The notes under the pieces: model-generated
Told to the model about the DNA's origin: nothing
Seen by the model: only the letters and a program-made list of their open reading frames with translations
The model's database searches: none
In this document: positions 1-8,175 of the stretch, piece by piece
How the letters are laid out: each line of letters begins with the position of its first letter
Numbering within the stretch: position 1 is the stretch's first letter
Assembly: GCA_002438805.1 (NCBI GenBank)
Contig: DJQV01000019.1
Coordinates: 1 to 64,000, forward strand
Source of the DNA: Bacteroidales bacterium UBA6377
GTDB lineage: Bacteria > Bacteroidota > Bacteroidia > Bacteroidales > UBA932
Direction of reading: 5' to 3'
DNA length: 64,000 nucleotides
Position numbers and translations under genes: made by a program

Positions 1-13
1 CGGTGAAAATCAC

Positions 14-21
14 TATATTTG
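14..21 (+). promoter_or_regulatory. Bacteroidota-type -7 element at window start
   Basis: TATATTTG matches the TAnnTTTG -7 consensus. No -33 partner can be judged because the window begins just upstream. A transcript from here would start near position 26, carry the hairpin at 32-54 at its 5' end and run into the toxin-antitoxin pair at 137. Inference from motif only. Confidence 0.4.
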
Positions 22-31
22 CCGTTGCTTT

Positions 32-54
32 GTCGTCTCTTGCCAAGAGACGAC
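32..54. repeat. Perfect 10-bp inverted repeat with 3-nt loop
   Basis: Arms GTCGTCTCTT (32-41) and AAGAGACGAC (45-54) flank the loop GCC. No T-tract follows on either strand, so it is not a clear terminator. It lies between a possible promoter at 14-21 and the mntA-like promoter at 99-129. It could be a 5' UTR hairpin or an operator; the XRE domain of the downstream antitoxin makes an operator plausible. Confidence 0.5.
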
Positions 55-98
55 GCTCTCCTAAAATCAAGAACAATACATCCGCATGCCCGAACAAG

Positions 99-129
99 TT
101 GCATATATATGAAACTTGTTCTATATTTG
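99..129 (+). promoter_or_regulatory. -33/-7 promoter of the MNT/HepT pair
   Basis: TTG at 99-101 and TATATTTG at 122-129 are separated by 20 nt, the typical Bacteroidota sigma-ABfr layout. The predicted transcription start falls within a few bases of the ATG at 137, so the mRNA would be almost leaderless. This also argues against the upstream TTG at 116 as the start codon, because it lies inside the promoter. Confidence 0.65.
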
Positions 130-136
130 TCACGAA

Positions 137-640
137 ATGAACACTGTTACGCCAAATATGATCAAGTCATTGCGCAAGTCAAGAAATCTGACACAGGAGC
201 AACTGGGCATACTCTCCGGTATGTCGAAATCCCAAATATCAAAAATGGAAAATGGGACATTAGGAAGCGAAGAGACCGTTTCGCGTCTGCTGGATGCCTT
301 GGGATACGAAATCGAATTGAAGGTCATAGACAAATATACCGGAGACTTTTCAGAGAGGGAGCGCGTGTTGGATATTCTCCGCTCTTTCAAAAAAAACAAA
401 GCCGAAAAGTATGAAATAACACGTATGGCCTTATTCGGGAGTTTTGCAAGAGGGGAAGAGAACGCGGACAGTGATATTGACATATTGATTTCATTCAAAA
501 ATCCTTCACTGCTAGTTTTATCTGAGGTAAAACTGTTACTGGAATCCCTCTTTAAAAGAAAAGTGGATCTGATATCTGAAAATACGAGAACCTCCAGGGA
601 TTTCATGGACAACATAGAAAAAGATCTGATTTATGTATAG
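137..640 (+). CDS. mntA: XRE-HTH / MNT nucleotidyltransferase antitoxin (MntA-like)
   Basis: Predicted 167-aa antitoxin. Residues about 8-60 form an XRE helix-turn-helix (LTQEQLGILSGMSKSQISKM). Residues about 90-167 are a minimal nucleotidyltransferase with GSFARG at 101-106 and the metal-binding DxD at D113/D115 (DSDID). In characterised MntA-HepT pairs MntA neutralises the toxin by AMPylating a tyrosine of HepT; that is family knowledge, not seen here. The usual MntA is the nucleotidyltransferase alone, so this is a fused form that probably also represses its own promoter. ATG 137 is chosen because the promoter ends just before it. The stop overlaps the next start by 8 nt, showing translational coupling. 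Confidence 0.8.
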   Translation: MNTVTPNMIKSLRKSRNLTQEQLGILSGMSKSQISKMENGTLGSEETVSRLLDALGYEIELKVIDKYTGDFSERERVLDILRSFKKNKAEKYEITRMALFGSFARGEENADSDIDILISFKNPSLLVLSEVKLLLESLFKRKVDLISENTRTSRDFMDNIEKDLIYV

Positions 641-1034
641 CGATAAAGAACGGATAAAGACCTACTTGAAGACAGCCATTGACGAGATGGATCTGGTGCA
701 AAAAATATCTGCTGATATATGCAAACCAAATGATTTCGGATTGAGTATTTCAGGCATGACAATATTCCGGGCCTGCGGAATGAGCCTGCAATACATCACT
801 GAAAACTTCATCAAAATACGCAACAAAACTTCTATGGATTTCTTTTCTTCATATAGACAAGTACCGTGGAAAGCAGTTTTCGGAATGCGCAATGTAATTG
901 TCCATGAATACGCCGACATAGATGACGAAGCTGTTTTCAATACCATAAAAAAGGAAATTCCTCTTCTTGAAGAAACAGCAAAGAAAATCATGGAGGATCT
1001 TGAAGCCGGAAAGCTGGACGAATACATTAAGTAA
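633..1034 (+). CDS. hepT: HepT-like HEPN toxin (DUF86)
   Basis: 133-aa alpha-helical HEPN-family protein. The RNase motif Rx4HxY is intact at R86-H91-Y93 (RNVIVHEY). The length is usual for HepT. HEPN toxins cut RNA; in this family the partner nucleotidyltransferase adds AMP near the active site to block it. The gene overlaps the antitoxin by 8 nt and is co-transcribed. The order here is antitoxin then toxin. All motif residues are present, so I read it as active rather than decayed. Confidence 0.85.
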   Translation: MYSDKERIKTYLKTAIDEMDLVQKISADICKPNDFGLSISGMTIFRACGMSLQYITENFIKIRNKTSMDFFSSYRQVPWKAVFGMRNVIVHEYADIDDEAVFNTIKKEIPLLEETAKKIMEDLEAGKLDEYIK

Positions 1035-1080
1035 TCGGCAAAAGACAAGTGATACCTGAAGCAACGAGACTCTAAGCAGC

Positions 1081-1719
1081 ATGGAAAAATCGGCCACACA
1101 AGTCACCCCGGCACTACGAAAGTATGTGGAGGAGCAGATCATACCGATGTACGACACGTTCGACCGGGCGCACAGGCGGGAGCATGTGCAATATGTAATA
1201 GATGAGGCGCTCCGCCTCGCGGAGCATTATCCGGTCAAGGCGGACGTGGTCTACACGGCAGCAGCCTACCACGACACGGGGCTCGGGACGGGCCGAAAAA
1301 CCCACCATCTTGTATCCGGGGCCATCATCCGGGGAGACCGAAACCTGCTCCAGTGGCTGACACCCGAAGAAATCGAACTCGCAGCACAGGCGGCAGAAGA
1401 CCATCGTGCCTCATCCGACCACGAGCCGAGATCCATCTACGGCAAACTCATCGCCGAAGCCGACAGGCAGATAGACCCGATGACCGTGATACGCCGCACA
1501 ATCCAGTACGGACTCAAGAACTACCCCGAACTCGACCGCGAGGGACACTGGAGCCGCATGATGGAGCACCTTCAGGAGAAGTACGGAGAAAAAGGCTACC
1601 TCAAACTCTGGATACCGGAGTCGGACAACGCTGCAAGGCTACAGAAACTGAGAACCCTCATCCAAGACGAATCCGGGATGAGGGCTGTATTCAATGATAT
1701 TTTCGATTCTGAAGAGTAG
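1081..1719 (+). CDS. HD-domain phosphohydrolase
   Basis: 212 aa. Metal-binding HD-superfamily features are visible: His35 (REHV), the His64-Asp65 doublet (AAAYHDTGLG), His75/76, and a later EDHRASSDH segment. These are the ligands expected for a phosphohydrolase acting on a nucleotide or phosphorylated metabolite. The substrate cannot be told from sequence. It stands alone on the plus strand, 46 nt after hepT, and ends 2 nt from the convergent GH9 gene. It is probably not part of the toxin-antitoxin module, since its base composition is GC-rich like the core genes. Confidence 0.75.
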   Translation: MEKSATQVTPALRKYVEEQIIPMYDTFDRAHRREHVQYVIDEALRLAEHYPVKADVVYTAAAYHDTGLGTGRKTHHLVSGAIIRGDRNLLQWLTPEEIELAAQAAEDHRASSDHEPRSIYGKLIAEADRQIDPMTVIRRTIQYGLKNYPELDREGHWSRMMEHLQEKYGEKGYLKLWIPESDNAARLQKLRTLIQDESGMRAVFNDIFDSEE

Positions 1720-1721
1720 GG

Positions 1722-4253
1722 TCACTCCCCCGCAAGGAGATTCTTGAACGAGGAGCCGAAGATCAGGAAATCCGTGTTGCCGGCTATCGTGCCTTCGTTC
1801 TGCCCCCAGAGGAACGGCCAGTCGTCGTAGTTCTCGAAGTGGTCGGGGTTTCTGAAGAGCAGACCAGGAGCTACATTGCCCGGAATGAACGAGAAGTCTG
1901 CCCTGTTGTTGCCGTAGAACACGGCCTTCGGTCTGGTGGCACCCACCACGGCTGCAAGAGAATAGTTGTGGTACGGATGGCAGCCGAAAATGTAGTTGCT
2001 CACCTTATATACGTTGTCCGCCGATATGATCTCCGGGAAGTGGGTGGAGGCCAGGCACAGGGTGGTCCCGAAATTGACAACTGCACCGCTCCCAGCCCAG
2101 TTGGCCCTGCCTATCGGCACGCCGTAAGGGTTGTCCTGCTCCAGTCCGGACACGTACTCGGCATATTTCTCCACGTACGGGCGTAGCTTCTCTTTGTAGG
2201 CAGCATCCATGTACGGCACTGCTTCGAGGGCGGTGCTGATACCGAAGTTGACGAAACGGTCAAGCATCGGCCAGATGGCCTCATCGAACCTGTCAAGATA
2301 TGCTTTCTCCCCTGTGGCCACGTATAGCTGGAGGTTGGATGCGGCGTCGCCACCAGGTCTGCCCCCACGGGTCTGAGGGGCCTTGGCAAGCAGGACTGCG
2401 GCTTCTTGTTGGAGTCTTCTGGACTGCCTGAGAGCGCGTGCTGAGAGAGTATCGTTGTAGCCTTTGAGCGCACGGCTGGCGGCGGCGAACATGGTCGAAG
2501 CCCTCATGTCAAGCGACGGGTCGCGGCTGGTGAAAGCCCACATGTCATCCGGGGTGCCGCTGCGGCGGCCGTCAGAGGAGATCTCGTACGGCTTGAGGCG
2601 CGGGTCATAGTGGCGGCCGTCGGTAAGGGAGGCGGCATCGCCGAGATGGTGGTAGTTGTCTAGCACCGAGTTGGAAAGGGCCTGGGACATGTGGCCGATG
2701 TTCTCGGCCTGGGCGAGCAGGTTGAGCACGCCGTGCTCGATGTACTGGAGGATGTCAGGCACCCCGTCCGGGCGGTGCAAGTCCACGTAGCGCTGGCTCT
2801 CGCTGACGAATGTCATGTCACGCATAGGACGGAAGCGCTCCCAGATGGAGACGAGGTTCTGGACCACGGAGATGTTGGAAGAAGTCTCGATATCGAAGTC
2901 CCCGGCATCGAAGAAGCCTCCGACATTGAGGCCAGGGATGAGTTCAAGGGCTTCATACTTGGTATCCGTAGTCGGCCCCTGCCAGTGGAGGTCGAAGTGA
3001 TCCGTACTTGGCGGCGCCTGGAGATAGCCTTCCTTGAATGGTTCGCCGTGCCACATGCGGTAAGCTTCGTTGACGGCGACATGGTTCATGTGGATAGGGA
3101 TCCAGACATCGCTCGTCGCATCTGTGATCTTGTCATAGACATCGTCCCCGATTATGAAGTTGACGGTGCGGGCATCGCCATATTTTATATAGTATATGCC
3201 GGGCTCCCGGACCGGGGAGAAGTCAAACTTGAGGTAGTTATACTTGAAGTACGGGCCCCACATCGATGTCTTTCCGGTGAAGACATTACTCTCTGTGCCA
3301 TCGGGGTTTACCCTGTATATGGAGGCTGTCCGCAGAGGCTTGTCGGCCTTGTCCAGCTCTATTACTGACACTTTCGGCTGCTCAGGCACATATCCCACCT
3401 GGGAAAGGCCGATGTTCGGTTCACGCACCCAGCCACGTACGGCGTTGGGCTCCACGGTCCAGCTAAGCACCTTGCCCGTCTTGCCTTCAGGAAGGACGCT
3501 CCGGAGCACGTACCAGCCATTCTGGGCAAGCATGCGACCGTCATAGAGTTTCAGTTCTGCCCCATCGGAAGTGATCTTGACCATCCTCTCGGGATCGTCC
3601 GGAGCGAGGGTCATGCTGTGTCCCTCCGACATCGGCAGAGGATCAACAAAGCGTCCGGTGCCGCGGTCATCGTAGGTCTTGTAGCCCTTGAACTGTTTGA
3701 TCTTCTCGCTGTTGGGGCGGGTGACCGTCTCGCTCACCGCGTAGCGCGGGAAACGCTTGGCCTGACCGTCCACGAGGTAGGCCTTGTTCCAGTACTGCGA
3801 CGGCAGGAACTCGAGATTGAACCCGGCCTCCCCCGCAATCGTTTCAGGTACAGGCTTGTCCAGATACACCTCGATCTTGAAGGCCTCCCCTTCCGGGGTC
3901 ACCACAAGCCGTGAGTCGAAGTCGTAGTCGGGATAGCGCAGCCCCACCTCTATTGTGCCCTTGTCGGGGTCAACGTTGCGGAAAGTGGTCTCGGGCACCA
4001 GGTCCCACTGCTCGGGGGTGTTGGACAGCCTCACGGCACCGCCCTGCACGGTACGGACTCCGTGATGAATAATCTCTATGCCGGAATTCTTCTCATCGTT
4101 GAAACCTCCGGTGAAGAGGTTGCTGTAGACGAGGACATTGACCCCGGGACGTTCGTAGTATTCGAGGTCATTGAGCTTCAGCGGCTGCTCGCCGCCACTG
4201 CAGCCGGCAGCAAGCAAAGCCAAAGCCGGCAGCAAGTATGGAATGCGTCTCAT
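1722..4253 (-). CDS. Glycoside hydrolase family 9 lipoprotein (beta-glucanase)
   Basis: 843 aa. A type II signal peptide ends in a lipobox (LLAAGC), so it is likely a surface or periplasmic lipoprotein. The first half is beta-rich, with an Ig-like cellulase N-terminal (CelD_N) module at about 285-370 (IGLSQVGYVPEQPK). The GH9 (alpha/alpha)6 domain follows, with the catalytic-base motif DAGD at 449-452 and a Glu at 820 (NEGTIAGN) in the place of the GH9 acid. Family members cleave beta-1,4-glucan, xyloglucan or mixed-linkage glucan. ATG 4253 is preferred over the TTG at 4277 because the latter lies inside the promoter and 4253 gives a clean signal peptide. Monocistronic and divergent from the MFS gene. 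Confidence 0.85.
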   Translation of the reverse strand: MRRIPYLLPALALLAAGCSGGEQPLKLNDLEYYERPGVNVLVYSNLFTGGFNDEKNSGIEIIHHGVRTVQGGAVRLSNTPEQWDLVPETTFRNVDPDKGTIEVGLRYPDYDFDSRLVVTPEGEAFKIEVYLDKPVPETIAGEAGFNLEFLPSQYWNKAYLVDGQAKRFPRYAVSETVTRPNSEKIKQFKGYKTYDDRGTGRFVDPLPMSEGHSMTLAPDDPERMVKITSDGAELKLYDGRMLAQNGWYVLRSVLPEGKTGKVLSWTVEPNAVRGWVREPNIGLSQVGYVPEQPKVSVIELDKADKPLRTASIYRVNPDGTESNVFTGKTSMWGPYFKYNYLKFDFSPVREPGIYYIKYGDARTVNFIIGDDVYDKITDATSDVWIPIHMNHVAVNEAYRMWHGEPFKEGYLQAPPSTDHFDLHWQGPTTDTKYEALELIPGLNVGGFFDAGDFDIETSSNISVVQNLVSIWERFRPMRDMTFVSESQRYVDLHRPDGVPDILQYIEHGVLNLLAQAENIGHMSQALSNSVLDNYHHLGDAASLTDGRHYDPRLKPYEISSDGRRSGTPDDMWAFTSRDPSLDMRASTMFAAASRALKGYNDTLSARALRQSRRLQQEAAVLLAKAPQTRGGRPGGDAASNLQLYVATGEKAYLDRFDEAIWPMLDRFVNFGISTALEAVPYMDAAYKEKLRPYVEKYAEYVSGLEQDNPYGVPIGRANWAGSGAVVNFGTTLCLASTHFPEIISADNVYKVSNYIFGCHPYHNYSLAAVVGATRPKAVFYGNNRADFSFIPGNVAPGLLFRNPDHFENYDDWPFLWGQNEGTIAGNTDFLIFGSSFKNLLAGE

Positions 4254-4274
4254 AAATGTGGTTTTTCGTTTGTA

Positions 4275-4305
4275 CAAATTTATACATACTCGCCGCTGCA
4301 GTCAA
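4275..4305 (-). promoter_or_regulatory. Promoter of the GH9 gene
   Basis: Read on the minus strand: TTG (4305-4303), 20-nt spacer, TAAATTTG (4282-4275). The predicted start of transcription is about 15 nt before the GH9 ATG. Confidence 0.6.
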
Positions 4306-4408
4306 TGCCTGAGGCGGCCAGGAGGGCTGTTTTGTATCTTGAGCAAGAAAAGATGTAACGCCAGGAATCTGATTATTAAAAATTTTTATAACTTTTTTGC
4401 ATCTCCCC

Positions 4409-4438
4409 TTGTACAATGGGAATATGTTACTATATTTG
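4409..4438 (+). promoter_or_regulatory. Promoter of the SotB-like gene
   Basis: TTG at 4409-4411, 19-nt spacer, TATATTTG at 4431-4438. The leader to ATG 4498 is about 55 nt, longer than most in this window. Confidence 0.6.
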
Positions 4439-4497
4439 CATCCGTCTTCCGGTCTGCTCCGGAGACAGACAGTTAGTTAGTAGTATATATATAATTT

Positions 4498-5673
4498 ATG
4501 ACGGAGCAGAAAATGACTGCCAGGCACTGGATGGCCCTTATCGGGCTGGCTTGTGCCGCTTTTATTTTTAACACCTCTGAATTTGTGCCGATCGGACTCT
4601 TGAGCGACATAGGAGCCGATTTCGGTCGCAGTGAAGCCCAGACGGGCATGCTCATCTCCGTGTATGCATGGATGGTTATGCTTCTTTCCCTCCCCTTGAC
4701 AATGGTGTTCTCCCGGTCCGAGATGCGCAAACTGCTGCTCGGTGTGATCGGATGTTTCACCCTGTTCCAGGGCCTGTCTTTCCTCTCGTCTTCCTACTGG
4801 ATGCTGATGCTCTCCCGTATCGGGGTGGCAAGCACACATGCGATATTCTGGTCCATCATACCTTCCATCGCGGTACGCTCTGTACCGCCGTCTCACAAGT
4901 CCCTGGCACTCAGCATTGTAGTCACGGGTACTTCTATAGCCGTGATAATGGGGATGCCGCTCGGGCGGGCAATCGGCCTGATGGTGGGATGGCGGATGAC
5001 GTTCCTTTGCGTGGGTATATTCGCCCTGCTGACCCTGGTGCTGGTGGCCCTGACTCTCCCCGGGATTCCTGCGGGAAAAGGGGTCAACTTGAAGGGGCTG
5101 CCTATGATGCTACACAAAAAGGTGCTCATAGGGATCTATGTCTTCACCCTGCTGTTCGCGACCGGCTACTATACGGCCTACAGTTACATCGAGCCGTTCC
5201 TCGGGCAGATAGGAGGGATGTCGGAGGGCATGATCACCGGGACGCTGATGGTGTTCGGAATCGCCGGACTGGTGAGCAGTTTCGCCTTTTCCAAGTTCTA
5301 TGTCTCCTGGCGCTTCCGCTTCGTGACTCTGGCGATGTGCGGATTGACCCTCGCCCTGCTCCTCATGAGGCCGTTGGCTTTCAGCCACGTCCTGAGCATC
5401 GCGATATGCGCCGTGTGGGGGATTTCGGTGACGGCCTACAATCTGGCTATGCAGTCGGAGGTTATTTCAGCCGCGTCGGAGGATGAGTCGGCCGTGGCGA
5501 TGTCCATCTACTCTGGAATCTTCAACCTCGGAATAGGCTGCGGCGCACTGATCGGAGGCGCAGTCTGCACTCATCTCTCCATTTCCTGGATCGGTGTCGT
5601 GGGGGCAGTGCTCACCATTGCCGGGCTGCTCTACTGGCTTGTGCGCCTGCGCCCGTTGATGGCGGGAAAGTAG
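4498..5673 (+). CDS. sotB: MFS sugar efflux transporter, SotB-like
   Basis: 391-aa inner-membrane protein with about twelve hydrophobic segments. The N-terminal FNTSEFVPIGLLSDIGADFG is characteristic of the SotB/YdhP drug:H+ antiporter (DHA) branch of the major facilitator superfamily, where helix 1 carries (T/S)EF(V)P. In E. coli SotB exports sugars and IPTG; the substrate here is unknown. The gene is single, has its own promoter, and converges on the CDF gene with a 67-nt gap. That gap holds only a weak 6-bp inverted repeat. Confidence 0.8.
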   Translation: MTEQKMTARHWMALIGLACAAFIFNTSEFVPIGLLSDIGADFGRSEAQTGMLISVYAWMVMLLSLPLTMVFSRSEMRKLLLGVIGCFTLFQGLSFLSSSYWMLMLSRIGVASTHAIFWSIIPSIAVRSVPPSHKSLALSIVVTGTSIAVIMGMPLGRAIGLMVGWRMTFLCVGIFALLTLVLVALTLPGIPAGKGVNLKGLPMMLHKKVLIGIYVFTLLFATGYYTAYSYIEPFLGQIGGMSEGMITGTLMVFGIAGLVSSFAFSKFYVSWRFRFVTLAMCGLTLALLLMRPLAFSHVLSIAICAVWGISVTAYNLAMQSEVISAASEDESAVAMSIYSGIFNLGIGCGALIGGAVCTHLSISWIGVVGAVLTIAGLLYWLVRLRPLMAGK

Positions 5674-5740
5674 CCGTCCCGATCTAGCTTGGCTTGGGCC
5701 CCTTTCTGGTCTTTTGGGCATATCGGGTTCCGGAACGGAG

Positions 5741-6634
5741 CTACTGTGAATCGTCCTCCGGTTCAAGGTGCAGGGATATCTGGGTGGAGGCGCCGAACTT
5801 GTCGCGAAGTGCCCGTTCTACACGCTTGGAGATGGTGTGGGCCTGCTCCAGCGAGATGTCAGAGTGTAGGACAAGGTGTCCTTCCATCACAATGCCGGGA
5901 CCTTCCCGTCTGGTCTTCAGTTCGTGCAGGTCAACCACGCCCGGGACACTTTTCGCGGTCCGCACGATCTGGGCTTCCATCTCATCAGGAAGGGAGACGT
6001 CAAGCAGTTCCTTTACTGCCGGTATCGACATCCTCACTGCCATCACGATGATGAAGATGCTGATGATGCAGCCTGCCAGAGGATCGAGTATGACGAACTT
6101 GTCACCGAGGAGGATGGCTCCGCCGATGCCGAGAAGGGAGCCGACCGACGAGAGGGCGTCGGACCGGTGGTGCCAGGCGTTGGCGACCATCATCGGACTG
6201 TCGAGCTTACGGCCCTGCGCTGCCGTGTAGCGGTAGAGGATTTCTTTGGAGACGATTGAAAGCAGGGCTGCCCACAAGGCGATCATCCCCGGGGCTTCAA
6301 CGGCTTTGCCGCCAAGTATGTTCTTGATGCTTTCTATGCCGGAGGACATCAGGTTGGCCCCGACCACAAGGAGCATTAGACTGATTATCAGCGTGGCGAA
6401 CGTCTCGAACTTGCCGTGGCCGTAGTCATGATCCTTGTCGCGGCCCTTGCCGGAGATGCGGACGAAGACCAGCACAACGATGTCGCTCAGAAGGTCAGAA
6501 AGGGAGTGCACACCATCGGCGATCATCGCGGCGGAATGTCCGGCTATACCGGCGACTATCTTGAATATGGTCAGCACCGCATTGACCACGGAGCCGACGA
6601 GAGTCACAAAAGTGATTTTGGACGTTCTGGACAT
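5741..6634 (-). CDS. Cation diffusion facilitator (CDF) metal exporter
   Basis: 297 aa, six transmembrane segments plus a cytoplasmic beta-alpha C-terminal domain. Metal-site residues in TM2 are seen as D40-G-V-H43-S-L-S-D47; the TM5 site is in NAWHHRSDALSS (HxxxD). The family exports Zn2+, Mn2+, Fe2+ or Co2+ by proton antiport. An upstream open frame reaches 7021, but that extension runs through the GC-rich repeat array and the promoter. ATG 6634 gives the normal family start (MSRTSKITFVTLVGS) directly after a good promoter, so the extension is rejected. Confidence 0.9.
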   Translation of the reverse strand: MSRTSKITFVTLVGSVVNAVLTIFKIVAGIAGHSAAMIADGVHSLSDLLSDIVVLVFVRISGKGRDKDHDYGHGKFETFATLIISLMLLVVGANLMSSGIESIKNILGGKAVEAPGMIALWAALLSIVSKEILYRYTAAQGRKLDSPMMVANAWHHRSDALSSVGSLLGIGGAILLGDKFVILDPLAGCIISIFIIVMAVRMSIPAVKELLDVSLPDEMEAQIVRTAKSVPGVVDLHELKTRREGPGIVMEGHLVLHSDISLEQAHTISKRVERALRDKFGASTQISLHLEPEDDSQ

Positions 6635-6640
6635 ATCTTG

Positions 6641-6671
6641 CGAAGTTAGCAATATCTGCCGGATTCCGCAA
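6641..6671 (-). promoter_or_regulatory. Promoter of the CDF gene
   Basis: Minus strand: TTG (6671-6669), 20-nt spacer, TAACTTCG (6648-6641), one mismatch to TAnnTTTG. The start codon at 6634 lies 6 nt downstream of the -7 element, so translation is close to leaderless. Confidence 0.55.
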
Positions 6672-6712
6672 AAACTCCAAGACGATTGTCCGCTCGGCCT
6701 GTGCCAATGATG

Positions 6713-6895
6713 CCCCTCCAGCCTTCTCCGGCTATGTTCGCCCTGCCAGGTTCCCCTGCTAGGTTCTCCGGCCCATCTTCCACGGCCAGGTTTCCCGCCC
6801 AGGTTACCCGGCCCAAGGTTCCCTGCCCACCAGGTTCTCTCGCCAGATTCCCCTGCCAAGCCACCTCGCCCAGGTTCACCCATCCCATGGCCCCT
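6713..6895. repeat. Degenerate GC-rich direct-repeat array, about 15-nt period
   Basis: About ten imperfect copies of a unit close to GCCCAGGTTCCCCTG stand head to tail upstream of the CDF gene. Copies vary (AGGTTCTCC, AGGTTACCC, AGATTCCCC) and a few are shortened. Because the period is near a multiple of three, the minus strand stays open and would encode a repetitive (N)LAGEPG-type peptide, but there is no domain and the CDF promoter lies downstream of it. With the palindrome below it makes up most of the roughly 650-bp gene-free stretch 6635-7293. Confidence 0.7.
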
Positions 6896-7122
6896 CGACA
6901 TTTTCGTGATTGAACAATGGTAATCGTCTTCGACGCGATGCAGGAGTTCCGCATCCGATTTGATACAAATATGGACAACTTTGTCTCTCATAGTTATAAG
7001 TTTTGCCATCCGGCACTGCAAAAATCATCCCATAGACGAAGCTTGTTGTCCAAGTTATAGCACATCTCCCGAAAAATGCTCTAACCTATCTGAAAAATCA
7101 CCCCTATACGGCACCTGCGGCT

Positions 7123-7162
7123 CCGGGTTATAGCATATTGTGCGCAATATGCTATAACCCGG
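7123..7162. repeat. Perfect 40-bp palindrome, 18-bp arms
   Basis: Arm CCGGGTTATAGCATATTG (7123-7140), loop TGCG, exact inverted arm 7145-7162. A related imperfect hairpin lies just upstream (GTTATAGCA 7054-7062 with TGCTCTAAC 7077-7085). The 15-mer TCCGGGTTATAGCAT, including the base before the arm, recurs at 11010-11024. It resembles a REP-type intergenic element. No T-tract, so not a standard terminator. Confidence 0.85.
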
Positions 7163-7206
7163 ACAGCGCGCGAGAAGGTCTCACCCGGACAGCGCGAGAA
7201 GGCCTC
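7157..7206. repeat. Tandem repeat, two copies of about 25 nt
   Basis: Copy 1 (7157-7182) and copy 2 (7183-7206) share ACCCGGACAGCGCG and AGAAGG-CTC. Copy 2 lacks one CG dinucleotide and has T to C in the last part. Copy 1 begins inside the right arm of the 40-bp palindrome, so part of the palindrome is the repeated unit. Confidence 0.75.
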
Positions 7207-7260
7207 GGATCCGTTGTCACGAAAGTTCAGTCAACATGGTCAGCATGACGAAAAAAGTAT

Positions 7261-7268
7261 TATTTTTG
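7261..7268 (+). promoter_or_regulatory. -7 element of the CsgG-like operon
   Basis: TATTTTTG followed by CG fits the consensus; no good TTG is seen at the expected -33 position. ATG 7294 is 25 nt downstream. Confidence 0.5.
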
Positions 7269-7293
7269 CGGCAATACGTAAAACGTTATTGAA

Positions 7294-8175
7294 ATGAAAA
7301 CTATCATCAAGGCGGCGTTGCTGGCGCTTTCTCTCCTTGTGGCCCTGCCGTCCTACGCACAACAGGGAGACAGGACCATAAAGCGCAAGGTAGCCATAGG
7401 CCGTTTCACCAACGAGACCCAGTATGCCAAAGGGCTGTTCTATGACAAGGAAAACGATCCGATGCGGAAACAGGCACTGGACATCCTTTCGGCCAAATTG
7501 GCAGCCAGCGGCAAATTCATTCTGCTTGAGAGAGAGGATCTCGATGTGCTTGCAGCCGAAGCGGGGAAAAACATGAACAAGATCGGCGCGGACTACATAA
7601 TACTCGGCTCCATCACTGAGTACGGGCGCAAAAACGAGGGCCAGCAGAAACTCTTCTCATCCACCAAGACACAGACAGTGGAGGCCGGAGTGAGCATACG
7701 TCTGGTCGAGGCCTCCACCGGACTCATCATCTATTCCGACGAGGCAAAGGGCTATGCCGAGACATCTTCCACCACGACGCTGGGTCTGGGAGGCACGGCA
7801 GGCTATGATGCGACCCTCAGTGACAAGGCTATCTCCGCCGCTCTCTCTCAGTTGGTTGAGAACATTATCAACAAGTGCATGGACCAGCCGTGGCGGTCAT
7901 ACATACTGGCTGTACAGGACGGCTCTTTTGTGATTTCCGGCGGAGCCTCGCAGGGCCTTGCCGTCGGGGACAGTTTCAACGTCTATCGTAAGGGCAAGGT
8001 GGTGAAGAACCCTCAGACGGGAGTGGACATCGAACTCCCGGGGACTCTTACAGGCAAGGTGACCGTGGTCTCGATGACCGGCAATACGCCAGAGACCGAG
8101 ATTTCTTTCTGCTCCTATGAGGGCGAACCCGTCAAAGAAGATCAACTGACTGATTATTATATTCTTGACAAATGA
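7294..8175 (+). CDS. CsgG/HfaB-family envelope protein
   Basis: 293 aa. A type I signal peptide is cut near residue 22 (SYA-QQ), with no lipobox cysteine, unlike true CsgG. The body matches the CsgG-like fold: KVAIGRFTNET at the mature N-terminus, a segment FILLEREDLDVLAAE, IGADYIILGSITEYG, and paired strands around VSIRLVEASTGLIIYSDE. The C-terminal part (about 205-293) is a separate beta-rich extension. In E. coli CsgG is the curli secretion pore; here no curli subunit gene is near, and the neighbours are the DUF4810-DUF799 pair. It heads a four-gene operon with 4-nt stop/start overlaps. Confidence 0.8.
   Translation: MKTIIKAALLALSLLVALPSYAQQGDRTIKRKVAIGRFTNETQYAKGLFYDKENDPMRKQALDILSAKLAASGKFILLEREDLDVLAAEAGKNMNKIGADYIILGSITEYGRKNEGQQKLFSSTKTQTVEAGVSIRLVEASTGLIIYSDEAKGYAETSSTTTLGLGGTAGYDATLSDKAISAALSQLVENIINKCMDQPWRSYILAVQDGSFVISGGASQGLAVGDSFNVYRKGKVVKNPQTGVDIELPGTLTGKVTVVSMTGNTPETEISFCSYEGEPVKEDQLTDYYILDK

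Noticed and set aside
2691..3368. Long plus-strand frames inside the GH9, GH3 and hut genes
   Set aside because: They are antisense or shifted shadows of well-supported GC-rich genes with no domain of their own.
5674..5740. Terminator between sotB and the CDF gene
   Set aside because: Only a 6-bp CCCGAT/ATCGGG pair with a long loop and no T-tract.
5741..7021. A 426-aa reading of the CDF transporter with a long N-terminal extension
   Set aside because: The extension covers the GC-rich repeat array and the promoter at 6641-6671 and has low-complexity composition; the family start is at 6634.
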